Below are positions 44,213-54,535 of a stretch of 64,000 nt of DNA, piece after piece. The DNA is from Juglans regia (lineage: Eukaryota; Streptophyta; Magnoliopsida; Fagales; Juglandaceae). Positions within the stretch are counted from its first letter, which is position 1. Every line of letters begins with the position of its first letter. Below the pieces are notes generated by a model. It was not told the DNA's origin. It searched no databases and worked only from the letters and a program-made list of their open reading frames with translations. Both the position numbers and the translations under genes were made by a program. The stretch is from NCBI RefSeq assembly GCF_001411555.2, contig NC_049905.1, positions 15,128,586-15,192,585 of the forward strand. The letters are read 5' to 3'.

Positions 44213-44274
44213 ATCTATCATTCGGGGGGAATGGTAGTTGGGACTACCACAGTGAGATTTGATTACAAATCTCA
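44213..44274 (-). other. Competing-hairpin module, G3 copy
   Basis: On the LTR strand: TGAGATTTG-TAAT-CAAATCTCA (9 bp perfect), TGGTAGT-CCCA-ACTACCA, and CTACCATTC...GAATGATAG (one mismatch), then TTGTTATAG. Confidence 0.85.
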
Positions 44275-44852
44275 GCAAGTTAACAGAAAACTTCCACACA
44301 GGTTAATGATGCATGCATGGCAGTAAAAGCATGAATGCATAATCAAATCATAAGTAATCATAGCATAACTTGACATACAACATAACATAATTGGCATAAC
44401 TTAAACTGAAACTGAAGCTTAGCATGAACGTGACTTGAAACATAATATGGACTTGAAACATAGCATGAACGTGAACTTGAAATATAACATGGACTTGAAA
44501 CATAACATGAACGTGAACATGCATAATTTGAACATGAACTTGAGCATGACATAACATAAATGTGAACTTGGAACATAACGTAAACGTGAACATAACATAA
44601 CATGAACTTGAAACATATTCTTGTCTCATGGAATTACCATGATTGCGTGAACGTAAACTTGAACGTAACATAACGTGAACTTGAAACATCACTTGAACGT
44701 GAAATACATGAACTTGAAATCTTATTCAATAGACTTAATCATTAAAGTGACCATATGGGTGCTACACAGGTCCCCTTGAGCCGTGTGTCCCTGCCGATTA
44801 CCGCATCACATCACAGGTTTCTATACCAGCTGTGAGTGCGTTAATACGTACT

Positions 44853-44969
44853 CCACAGTTGTTGTGGCCCCACGTATTCTACGTGTCACAATTGCTGTGT
44901 CTCACGTAGTGTATGCTCCACAGTTGTTGTGGCCCCATGACTTATTTGTTTGTGCCACACTTGCTGTGG
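44853..44969 (-). repeat. Four tandem short hairpins in G3
   Basis: CCACAGTTGTTGTGG, TCACAATTGCTGTGT, CCACAGTTGTTGTGG and CCACACTTGCTGTGG as read on the plus strand; one fewer than in G1 and G2. Confidence 0.75.
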
Positions 44970-47414
44970 ACACACGTAACATAATGTGTGGCACAATCGG
45001 CGTTAGTACCTGGAGCGCTCCGGTGACCAGCTAATTAGGCCCCATTCACAACATGTTGACTGTATTTCATCAACCCAAGGAATTTCACATCTGTTTAGAC
45101 ACTCCAGCATGAACAAAGGAGTTCCACTAGGATATTACCTCATCCTAGCGCTTAGGGTCGTGATTGACATAAATAACTTAACTGGCATACATGACATTTC
45201 GTAACGTGACGTAACATGATCGTGACATAAAAGACAAAAGTCCTGACGTAGCATAACGTGACATGAACATAAGATAATAGACATGACATACTTCAAAACA
45301 TAAATGTAACAGAGTACATTTCATAACATGGCATACATGTAACATGCAACATTTTGTAACATGGCATACCAGATAACAGACAACATTTCTTAATATGGTG
45401 TAACATGTGACAGTGAATCTTACATGACATGAAATATATGTAACAGATGGCATACTTAACTTAACATGACATACTTGCAATGTATAGAAATACGTGACAG
45501 AATATCTTGTGTAACAAATGAACAATTCATGACAGAATAAATTCTATGTAACAGATAAATATGTAATGACTTGGCATGGCACATATGATAACATACATAC
45601 ATACAATTTAGTTCCCTTACTTATCACTCATACACATTAAACTGATAGTAAGTTAAAAGCTAACTTACCTCGATCGTCGCGTTCTACTAAAATAAAGCGC
45701 GAAACACGAGGAATTGTAAGAGGGTATTCTAAAAGTTAGAAATTAATTACTAACAATTAGAAATGTGAAAAAATACAAATTAGAGTAAAATTACCATTTT
45801 ACCCTCTACATGTGGGCAAACGACCATTTTACACCTAACTTAAAGATTTGACATCCTAATTTTAAAAATTAACAAAATTTACATTCCTCATGTAAATTTT
45901 GTCCTAGATTCACATAACAACTCAAAACAATTTAAAACCAATCACAATTATGGAAAACTCACAATGGCCGAAACATTCATAGACCATTTCTCTTGATTTT
46001 GGTTGTAATTTCTTCCATCTTCAAAACACATGATTAAACCAAAATTTTGTAACAAGGATCTTCCTATCCTAAGTTTAAAAAATACACTTAAAATATCCAT
46101 TAAGAAAAGCTAATCATCAACACCAAACTTTTTGTAAAAAGACCCAAACTTTTTAACAAAAAGTAAACCCTTAAATCACAAGTTTTGACCTTAATAAAAA
46201 CATCTCCAAGAATTCCAAAAAATCAAATCTTACTTCTAACATATTCATAACATCATCCTAAGATCAACCATGCTTTAAAACATCAAGCAAAAGCCACCAA
46301 AAATCACAAAACAACACTTGGAATTTTTGGTTTTAAACTTAGTCAAAAACAGAAACTTTTCTCTCCACTAACTTTGATCAATTTCTTGATCCATGGCTTA
46401 AACACATGTGATCTTCAAACTAAAACATCTCGTGATTTAAAAATGTGTCCTAAAGAAGATCCAACCATCAAACGTAAAATCATATGGCCAAAACTCAATA
46501 AAACATGGATCTAACCCAAAAACATCAAATCTTAGGCCTAACCGAAATCCTCTTGCATAGAAAAATCATACCTTTAAAACTAATACTAAATATCTTCAAA
46601 ATAACACCATAATATGTATATAAGAGGCTTAGGATCATCATATAAAAATATCAAAGCCTTTGGAATAAGAGATCAAACTATGAAATATTCCAACTTTCAC
46701 AAAACAGAAACTGTTTTTCCACTTCCAGTTTTCAAGTTTCTAACTCTAAGAAAATCTAACATCAAAAGCTTTATTCATGCAACAAAACCTCAATGAACAT
46801 TCATAAACACATGTTAATAACACTCCATAAAATTTTCGGACCAAGATATGTCCATTAGCTTGGTCAAAACTTCCAAAACATAACATACTCTCCAGTTTCA
46901 CGCCTGGAATGACCTTTCCATGGTTAAAAATACTTTTGACCAATCAAATGAGCATGTAATGAGACTAATAAGCTATCCACAGAAACTAGACTCAAATGCG
47001 AACAACTTTTATGAAGGAGTCATTGTGAGATAATACTTACAAAGGATCGAAAATGGCCATGCAAAGAGATCCTAAAATCTGCCCGAGAGAGCTCTTTTGG
47101 GTTTCTCTCTAAGAACGGGGGAAAGAAGTGATAAAATGGAATGAAAAGTGCCTTGCACGACTATAGACCCCTGGAGGGGGAAGTTGTGGGCTGGAATGAC
47201 CCTTGATTGGAGGTGGCTATGTGACATAAAGTGGAGAATAGTGAGGGGCAAAGACTGACTGCAACAGCTGTGAAAGATGGAGGTTGATGGAGTGGATTTC
47301 TACTTCACATCAAGGCACTATTGGGTGCAGCCAATGGCAGTGGATGATCTGCCATGTGGGGGAGGAAACTTCTCCAAGAAACTTTGCCAAGGTGGCCAAT
47401 TTCGTGGGCTTTGG

Positions 47415-48135
47415 TAGGGGTGTAAATTCAAACCGGAAATCTGGACCGGACCGGACCGAACCGGACCGGTTTTACCGGTTTTGAACCAGTCCGGTCCGGA
47501 ACCGGTTTTTAAAACGTAAAAACCGGCCGGTTCCGGTCTGGTTCCGGTTCCGGGATTTTTTGGACCGGACCGAACCGGTTGATTAAAAAAAATAAAAAAT
47601 AATATTTTTATATATAAGTTTTATACAAAATATTTTATATATATTAAATATTAATATATATAAGGTTTATATATAATGTATAATTATAAATGTTTATGTG
47701 AAATTTTATATATAACAAATATATTCATATATGAAATAATTTCTTATTATAATTTATAAATTATTACATAAAATGTTAATACTAAATCACTAAAAGTTTA
47801 TAACTAATACTAATATATAACTTATAACTTTACCAATAGTCTAATATTAATACTATTATATAGTCTAATATATTAATAAAAGTATAAAACAGTTTTTTTT
47901 AAATCAATTTTTTTTTTATAAACAAATTTTTAATGAAAAATTGTGAAATTTACATTTTAAAAAAACCGAAAAACCGGACCGGACCGGACCGAACCGGAAA
48001 CCGGTAAAACCGGAAGTACCGGTTTAGAAGGGTAACCGGTGCGTAATCGGTTTTGAAAAATACAAAACTGGTACATACCGGTTCGGTCCTAGATTTTATC
48101 CAAAACCGGACTGAACCGGACCGGTTACACCCCTA
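47415..48135. mobile_element. hAT-like MITE, 721 bp, TSD GGCTTTGG
   Basis: Termini TAGGGGTGTAA... and ...TTACACCCCTA, flanked by GGCTTTGG at 47407-47414 and 48136-48143. The 8-bp duplication and TAGGGGTG ends are typical of non-autonomous hAT elements in plants. Both subterminal regions (about 47445-47580 and 47965-48125) are dense in CCGGACCGG/CCGGTTTT words in inverted arrangement. The centre is AT-rich with no ORF. No transposase. Confidence 0.92.
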
Positions 48136-48819
48136 GGCTTTGGTGGGCCCCACCAAGTGGGCTTCAATTTGGGGTTTAAAGGGGGTTTGGTTAGGGTTTG
48201 AGATGCTATCAAGCCCAAAACCAATTTTTCTTGGCCCAATCAAATTTCCAAGGTTTAAAAGGTTGGATAATGATGTCATAACAAGGATTTGATTAATTAA
48301 TCGCATGTGAGAGTGATTTAATCAAGTGATTAAACACAATGCTAGAAATCGGGTTAAAAAGGATTTGGAGACCAACTTTAGGGTTTGGGGAAACCGTTTA
48401 GGATTTCGGTTTGAACCAATCTTTTGGAGTTTCAATTGGATTCCAACCATTTAGGATTTTTCTAGGGTTGAAATCCTCTTTGGTCTGGCACAATTTAGTT
48501 GATCAGATGAAACAGAGCTTTGCTTAGGTGGCATGATCTCACACCTTGACTTCCTTCACAAATCCATCTAATAGTTCCTCATGGTGCCAAGTGTCTAATA
48601 CTATTCACTATGTGTGGCTAAGATCTTGCCAAGTGTCCAAATAAAACTCCTCCAATCTAATTTGGACATTTCACACTGTGATCTTGAAAACACTGCACTG
48701 GGTGCGCTTATCGTGGTTACTATTCACTCCAAAAAAATACATAATAAACTTAGTACTGAAAAATTCTAAATATTCATATTAACCTATAGTGAAAATCGTT
48801 TACCGAAATTCAACCCCGA

Positions 48820-49541
48820 TGATGGGAACCAAGGTGGGCCTAGTCTTAAAGATATGTTGCAAGTACCAGATGGGTCAAATACAAGTTCAAGGGCATAAAC
48901 GATGAAGATTATGCTTTGATTCATTTCATAAGCTATGGAAAGGGCAACAACATGACTTATAGGCTTTGGACACTTGAAGACTTTCAACTTATTTAATTAA
49001 TTTCAAGGATCTATTTTATTTGCTTAGAATAATTGGGTTTATGCCTATGCAAGGGCATATTGGGAAAGTTATTATTTTATTGAACTAGGGTTAGGGTTAC
49101 TGTAGCGAGTTACTGTAGCTCCGTACTGTAGCCGCGGCACTATTCATCCAGGGGCACTTTTGGAAGATGGGGGGTTTATTTTGGCTAGGGTTTCATTATG
49201 TTTTACTTTAAATACTCTATGTGGCCACATTTTAATCAGATTATGAAGTTTATGAAATTTGATGAATTTATTCATTGTGAGTTGAGTTTTACTCCTCTTG
49301 TTCTTAATTGAACTTTTGAACTTATCAAAGGTAAATCACAACCTTTGTGGCGTTCCTCCTTTGTAATCTGGGTTCTTGAGACGGGTTCTTCAACGGGTCT
49401 AGATTTTAATATAATCTAGGTTCTTGAAACGAGTTCTCATCGGGTCTAGATTCTCCATCCATAGACTTGATTTTGGCTTTCTTGGGGAGTTTTCAAATTG
49501 ACTGTGGGTTCAAGGGATTTCATTCCCGCGGGTTCATATCA
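48820..49541 (+). repeat. A-family LTR L1, 722 bp
   Basis: TGATGGGAACC... to ...GGTTCATATCA, nearly identical to L2 and L5. The U3 start would encode SLKDMLQVPD-type residues when read through from an upstream ORF. Confidence 0.95.
49098..49214 (+). promoter_or_regulatory. TACTGTAGC repeats and TATA-like box in L1
   Basis: TACTGTAGC at 49098, 49111 and 49124, exactly 13 bp apart, followed by TTTAAATA at 49207-49214. The same arrangement is seen in the other A LTRs except L3, which has lost the TATA part. A candidate promoter with upstream repeats; function inferred. Confidence 0.45.
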
Positions 49542-49543
49542 TT

Positions 49544-49556
49544 TGGTATTCAGAGC
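49544..49556 (+). other. Primer binding site with extra T (element B)
   Basis: TGGTATTCAGAGC after L1; one T more than the tRNA-iMet standard. The same sequence is at 53628-53640 (C) and 57729-57741 (D). Confidence 0.8.
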
Positions 49557-49875
49557 AAGGTTTCCAATCAGGTCTGATTCTATCTTTTAATTTTAGTATC
49601 CTTAAATTTAATTCTAGGGCTTCATTGTTCTAGGGTTGCCAAAAAAAAAAAAATTGAAATAAAAAGTAGGCTGCCGAAATTCTTAAGGTTTTGGGTTTGG
49701 CTGAAATTTGCATCACCTAGGGTTTCAAAATTCTAGGATTTCCTGCATCTCTAAGTTTGTCAATTGCTTGGAGAGTCGTTCCATTGATTATTTTCTATTT
49801 CATTGTCCATGTTTGTGTGTTTGAATTCAATTGGTTGGTTTTCACAATTGAATATTGTTGTTTGTGGATGAATTA

Positions 49876-49978
49876 GAAAAAAGAAAAGAAAGGAAAAGAA
49901 AAGAAAAGAAAAGAAAAGAAAAGAAAAGAAAGGAAAAGAAAAGAAAAGAAAAGAAAGGAAAGGAAAAGAAAAGAAAAT
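49876..49978 (+). repeat. (AAAAG)n array in element B leader
   Basis: AAAAG with occasional GAAAGG variants; equivalents at 53957-54056 (C) and 58063-58137 (D). Confidence 0.9.
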
Positions 49979-50447
49979 TCCAAAAAAAAAAAAAGAAGAA
50001 GTTGAAGAGAAGAGAAGGTAGCATATTCAAAGTTGCTAAATAGTTACAACAATGAGAAAGAAAGAAATTTGTTGATTGAACCTTATCATCAAAGGGGCTG
50101 CTGCATACATCACTCAAGTTGGTATCTTGTCTTATTGCTACTCTTTCATTCGTATAACTTCATTGATTCTCGTGTCATTTTTATTCCTTCATGTTTCTCT
50201 TGTTCTTGTTTCCTAATCTAATTACTAGTTGGGATAAAACAAGGTTGCCTTGTCTTGATTGAGTTCATTTAGTTCTGAAAGAACTTGAGTGGGAAAACTC
50301 TTGAGGTAAAAGGCAAGAGAGTGTGAGATTATTATCGAGTAAAAAGCCAATTCAGAGTTACACACGAGTGGAGTGTCATTATTTGAGTGTAAACACGTAA
50401 GGGAGTGTGTGAGGTTTTTCACTAACATTCTTTTTGTGCAGCACATT

Positions 50448-52982
50448 ATGATGTCTCATAGGAGTGACTCATCACCAAAGGAGATGGTAGATAACACATC
50501 CTTTGTGTTGCAAGTCATGCAACAACAGTTTGAGAAGTTGAACTTAGTGTTGGGTGAAGTGAGGGATAGGATGGATCATCAAGATGTGGTAATTAGAAAT
50601 CTTCATGGCAGGAGAGATAGGAGGCGTCCCGAGTTTAGTGTTGAAAATGGGTATGAGAATGAAGAGTATGGTGATTCTCTTGTTACTAGGCATGCACTCA
50701 ATACAAAAATTAAGATGGATGATATAGAGCAGAAGAGTGAGAATATTTTTCATACTAGATGCCACATCAACAACAAGGTATGTAGTATGATCATTGATTT
50801 GAGGAGTTGTATTAATTTAGCTAGCACTACTTTAGTTGAGAAATTGAATTTACGTACCTTGAAACACCCTAGACCATACATGTTGCACTGGTTGAGTGAT
50901 TGTGGGGAGGTTAGGGTAAATAAGCAAGTGCTAGTTTCTTTTTCAATTGGAAAATACCAGGATATGGTGCTTTGTGATGTAGTGCCTATGCATGCTAGTC
51001 ATATTTTGTTAGGAAAGCCATGGCAGTATGATAGGAAGGTGATCCATGATGGGTTAAGGAACATGTACAGTTTTGAAAAAGATGGAAAAACAATCAAACT
51101 TGCTCCTTTAACTCCAAAACAGGTCCATGGGGATCAATTGAAGCTGAAATGTAAGGTTGCTCAAAACAGAAAGAGTGAAAATGAGAGTGATAAAAAAAGA
51201 AAGAGTAAAAGTGAGAGTGATCAAAAAAGAAAAAGTGAAAAGGAGATTGAGCAAACAAGGAAGAGTGAAAGTGAGAATGAGCTGAAAAGCAAGAGTGAAG
51301 GTGAGAGTGAAAGTGAAAGTGAGATTGAGCTGAAAAGCAAGAGTGAATGTGAGATTGAGAAGAAAAGAAATAGTGAGACCGAAATGGAGAAAGAGAGAAA
51401 AATGAGAGAGAAAAAAGAAGAGGGTGAGACTAAGACCTCAAGCAAAAGAGAGAATGAGTTGAAAAATAATTATGAGGTCGAGAGTACAAAAAAAGATGAA
51501 GAAAAAGAGAGTGACAGAAAAAAAAAAAGTGAAAAAAAAAAAGAGTGTGAAAGGAAAAAAGAGAGTGAAAAAGAAAAAGAGAGTGGAAAGAAAAGAGAGT
51601 TTGAAGAAAGTGAGAGAAAAATAAAGAGAAAAGTGAGTTTTTATGCTAAGGCAAGTCTTAATCCTAACGAACTTGACGTATATTTGCCTAGTATTGTTGT
51701 CTCTTTGTTGCAGGGATATGAGGTCGTGTTTCCAAGTGGTGTATTTAGTGGATTGCCACCCATTAGGGAGATAGAGCACTACATTGATTTTGTGCCAGGT
51801 GCAACAATTCCTAACCGACCTTTCTTGGAAGAACATGAGTCATTGACACACTTAAAGGGAGAAGGTAAGTTGTTGACTATAATGCGTGCTAAGCGGGAGG
51901 ATTCTATTGAGACTTTTGCTCATGTATTCAAATACACACAAGGTATGGAAACTTTTGTGGTTGATGCTTTAGCAAGAAGGTATGTACTTATCTTCATTTT
52001 AGATGCAAAATTGTTGAAACTTGAATATGATAAGGAATTGCATGCTAATGATGATGACTTTGCTATTGTATATGGAACATGTGAGAAAGCATCGTTTGGT
52101 AAGTTCTATAAAATAGATTGGTACTTGTTTATAAAGAATAGATTTTATGTACCTACTAGTTTTATATGTAAGTTGCTTGTGTGCGATGGACATGGTGGTT
52201 TGTTGGGTAAACATGGTGTAAGGAAGACTTTTGTTGTGTTGCATGAACGTTTGTGGGAATATCATTTGCCTTTCAATGACGTGTTGCATGAACATTTGTG
52301 GAAGTATCAATTGCCATTCATTGATGTGTTGCATGAACGTTTGTGGGACTATCATTTGCCCTTCATTGAGTTTGCATATATTTGGAGTAGTCATTCTGGT
52401 GTCAAGAAAATATTAGACATTTTGTATGAACATTTATGTTGGTCTAAGATGAAGAGAGATGTCAATTGTATTTGTGGCAGGTGCATTACATGCAGAAAGG
52501 CCAAATTTATACTTTTGCCACATGGGTTGCATACGCCCTTACCTATTCCTAGTGAGTCATGTGTAGACATATCTATGGACTTTGTTTTGGGGCTGCCTAG
52601 GAAAGAAAGGAGTAGAAATTCTATTTTTGTGGTTATGGATGGATTTATAGAGTTTGCATATAACAGGACCATGCATACTACCACTTTATATTCTCCTTTT
52701 GAAATTGTTTATAGACTTAATCTATTTACTCCTTTAGATTTAATATCTTTATCTGTTGACAACAGGAGTAGCTTAGATGGATGTTCTCAAATTCTTGAAC
52801 AAATTAATGACAATGCATATGAAATCAATGATAATGTTACTAACATTTTTCCCTTTGATCCAGGTGGAGATTCGAGGTCGAATCCTTTTGAGGAGAGGGA
52901 GAATGATGGGAACCAAGGTGGGCCTAGTCTTAAAGATATGTTGCAAGTACCAGATGGGTCAAATACAAGTTCAAGGGCTTAA
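50448..52982 (+). CDS. Element B polyprotein: protease-like, K/E/S-rich, partial integrase
   Basis: About 844 residues from MMSHRSD, nearly identical to element A over the first 240 and likewise lacking a gag domain. Protease region at about 100-205 (IDLRSC, ILLGKPWQYDR), K/E/S-rich stretch at about 225-390, VVSLLQGYEVVFPSGVFSGLP, RNase H end (VVDALARRY), integrase start with YVPTSFICKLLVCD, three 15-residue repeats. Unlike A it keeps the zinc-finger cysteines (CICGRCITC) and DISMDFVLGLPRKERSRNSIF with the first catalytic Asp, before a deletion into FIEFAYNRTMHTTT. The stop is inside L2. RT is absent. Confidence 0.8.
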   Translation: MMSHRSDSSPKEMVDNTSFVLQVMQQQFEKLNLVLGEVRDRMDHQDVVIRNLHGRRDRRRPEFSVENGYENEEYGDSLVTRHALNTKIKMDDIEQKSENIFHTRCHINNKVCSMIIDLRSCINLASTTLVEKLNLRTLKHPRPYMLHWLSDCGEVRVNKQVLVSFSIGKYQDMVLCDVVPMHASHILLGKPWQYDRKVIHDGLRNMYSFEKDGKTIKLAPLTPKQVHGDQLKLKCKVAQNRKSENESDKKRKSKSESDQKRKSEKEIEQTRKSESENELKSKSEGESESESEIELKSKSECEIEKKRNSETEMEKERKMREKKEEGETKTSSKRENELKNNYEVESTKKDEEKESDRKKKSEKKKECERKKESEKEKESGKKREFEESERKIKRKVSFYAKASLNPNELDVYLPSIVVSLLQGYEVVFPSGVFSGLPPIREIEHYIDFVPGATIPNRPFLEEHESLTHLKGEGKLLTIMRAKREDSIETFAHVFKYTQGMETFVVDALARRYVLIFILDAKLLKLEYDKELHANDDDFAIVYGTCEKASFGKFYKIDWYLFIKNRFYVPTSFICKLLVCDGHGGLLGKHGVRKTFVVLHERLWEYHLPFNDVLHEHLWKYQLPFIDVLHERLWDYHLPFIEFAYIWSSHSGVKKILDILYEHLCWSKMKRDVNCICGRCITCRKAKFILLPHGLHTPLPIPSESCVDISMDFVLGLPRKERSRNSIFVVMDGFIEFAYNRTMHTTTLYSPFEIVYRLNLFTPLDLISLSVDNRSSLDGCSQILEQINDNAYEINDNVTNIFPFDPGGDSRSNPFEERENDGNQGGPSLKDMLQVPDGSNTSSRA
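52236..52370 (+). repeat. In-frame 45-bp repeat, three units (element B)
   Basis: Units start at 52236, 52281 and 52326 (GTGTTGCATGAAC...). The lowest copy number in the family here, and followed by a retained zinc-finger segment. Confidence 0.9.
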
Positions 52983-53625
52983 ACGATGAAGATTATGCTT
53001 TGATTCATTTCATAAGCTATGGAAAGGGCAACAACATGACTTATAGGCTTTGGACACTTGAAGACTTTCAACTTATTTAATTAATTTCAAGGACCTATTT
53101 TGTTTGCTTAGAATAATTGGGTTTATGCCTATGCAAGGGCATATTGGGAAAGTTATTATTTTATTGAACTAGGGTTAGGGTTACTGTAGCGAGTTACTGT
53201 AGCTCCGTACTGTAGCCGCGGCACTGTTCATCCAGGGGCACTTTTGGAAGATGGGGGGTTTATTTTGGCTAGGGTTTCATTATGTTTTGCTTTAAATACT
53301 CTATGTGGCCACATTTTAATCAGATTATGAAGTTTATGAAATTTGATGAATTTATTCATTGTGAGTTGAGTTTTACTCCTCTTGTTCTTAATTGAACTTT
53401 TGAACTTATCAAAGGTAAATCACAACCTTTGTGGCGTTCCTCCTTTGTAATCTGGGTTCTTGAGACGGGTTCTTCAACGGGTCTAGATTTTAATATAATC
53501 TAGGTTCTTGAAACGAGTTCTCATCGGGTCTAGGTTCTCCATCCATTGACTTGATTTTGGCTTTCTTGGGAAGTTTTCAAATTGACTGTGGGTTCAAGGG
53601 ATTCCTTTCCCGCGGGTTCATATCA
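52904..53625 (+). repeat. A-family LTR L2, 722 bp
   Basis: Nearly identical to L1. Preceded by polypurine tract GAGGAGAGGGAGAA (52890-52903) and followed by a primer site, so it serves as 3' LTR of B and 5' LTR of C. Confidence 0.95.
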
Positions 53626-54526
53626 TTTGGTATTCAGAGCAAGGTTTCCAATCAGGTCTGATTCTATCTTTTAATTTTAGTATCCTTAAATTTAATTCTA
53701 GGGCTTCATTGTTCTAGGGTTGCCAAAAAAAAAAAATTGAAACAAAAAGTAGGCTGCCAAAATTCTTAGGGTTTTGGGTTTGGCTGAAATTTGCATCACC
53801 TAGGGTTTCAAAATTCTAGGGTTTCCTGCATCTCTAAGTTTGTCAATTGCTTGGAGTGTCGTTCCATTGATTCTTTTCTATTTCATTGTCCATGTTTGTG
53901 TGTTTGAATTCAATTGGTTGGTTTTCACAATTGAATATTGCTGTTTGTGGATGAATTAGAGAAAAGAAAAGGAAAGAAAAGAAAAGAAAAGAAAGGAAAG
54001 GAAAAGAAAAGAAAAGAAAAGAAAGGAAAGGAAAAGAAAAGAAAAGAAAAGAAAATTCCAAAAAAAAAAAAAAAAAAGAAGAAGTTGAAGAGAAGAGAAG
54101 GTAGCATATTCAAAGTTGCTACATAGTTACGACAATGAGAAAAAAAGAAATTTGTTGATTGAACCTTATCATCAAAGGGGCTGCTGCGTACATCACTCAA
54201 GTTGGTATCTTGTCTTGTTGTTACTCTTTCATTCGTATAACTTCATTGATTCTCGTGTCATTTTTATTCCTTCATGTTTCTCTTGTTCTTGTTTCCTGAA
54301 TCTAATTACTAGTTGGGATAAAACAAGGTTGCCTAGTCTTGATTGAGTTCATTTAGTTCTGAAAGAACTTGAGTGGAAAAACTATTGAGGTAAAAGGCAA
54401 GAGAGTGTGAGACTATTATCGAGAAAAAGCCATTAAGAGTGAAACACGAGTAGAGTGCAATTATTCGAGTTGAAACACGTAAGGGAGTGTGTGAGGTTTT
54501 CTTTTTTACCACTAACATCTGTGCAG
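53415..54526 (+). other. Predicted leader intron of element C
   Basis: Donor CAAAG/GTAAATC in L2, acceptor CATCTGTGCAG (last base 54526), CACTAAC upstream; 1112 bp. Confidence 0.45.
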
Positions 54527-54535
54527 CACCTTGTA

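Larger units (their letters stand above)
44213..45668 (-). other. Predicted intron in G3 LTR
   Basis: Donor GATCGAG/GTAAGTTAGC (G at 45668), acceptor TTATAG/GATCTGAAGG (last base 44213), 1456 bp. The AG and exon side are kept although TTACAG has become TTATAG. Confidence 0.35.
43805..48819 (-). mobile_element. G-family LTR (G3), truncated, with nested MITE
   Basis: The LTR end TGTGACGCCCCCAGATTCC is at 43805. Landmarks in reverse are competing hairpins (44213-44274), four short hairpins (44853-44969), donor (45668), and the body up to CGAAATTCAACCCC at 48817. The first 310 bp or so of the LTR (compare 14891-15205) are missing. It is abutted by the A-family array. Without the 721-bp MITE and its duplication it is about 4.3 kb. 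Confidence 0.85.
49331..50441 (+). other. Predicted leader intron of element B
   Basis: Donor CAAAG/GTAAATCAC inside L1, acceptor TTTTTGTGCAG (last base 50441), with CACTAAC about 20 bases upstream. It removes primer site and AAAAG array and puts the LTR start seven bases from the gag ATG. Confidence 0.45.

Noticed and set aside
47415..48135. MITE as a Helitron or LTR fragment
   Set aside because: Inverted TAGGGGTG ends and an 8-bp duplication fit hAT; there is no 3' hairpin/CTRR end as in Helitrons.
49086..49100. Telomere-like AGGGTTAGGG in A LTRs
   Set aside because: Only two units of a TTAGGG-type word, not the plant TTTAGGG array, and repeated as part of an LTR.
49855..50043. Lys/Glu-rich and Phe-rich frames in A-family leaders (also 4984-5325, 37037-37369, 53925-54200)
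   Set aside because: Translations of the AAAAG/TTTTC arrays in a predicted intron.
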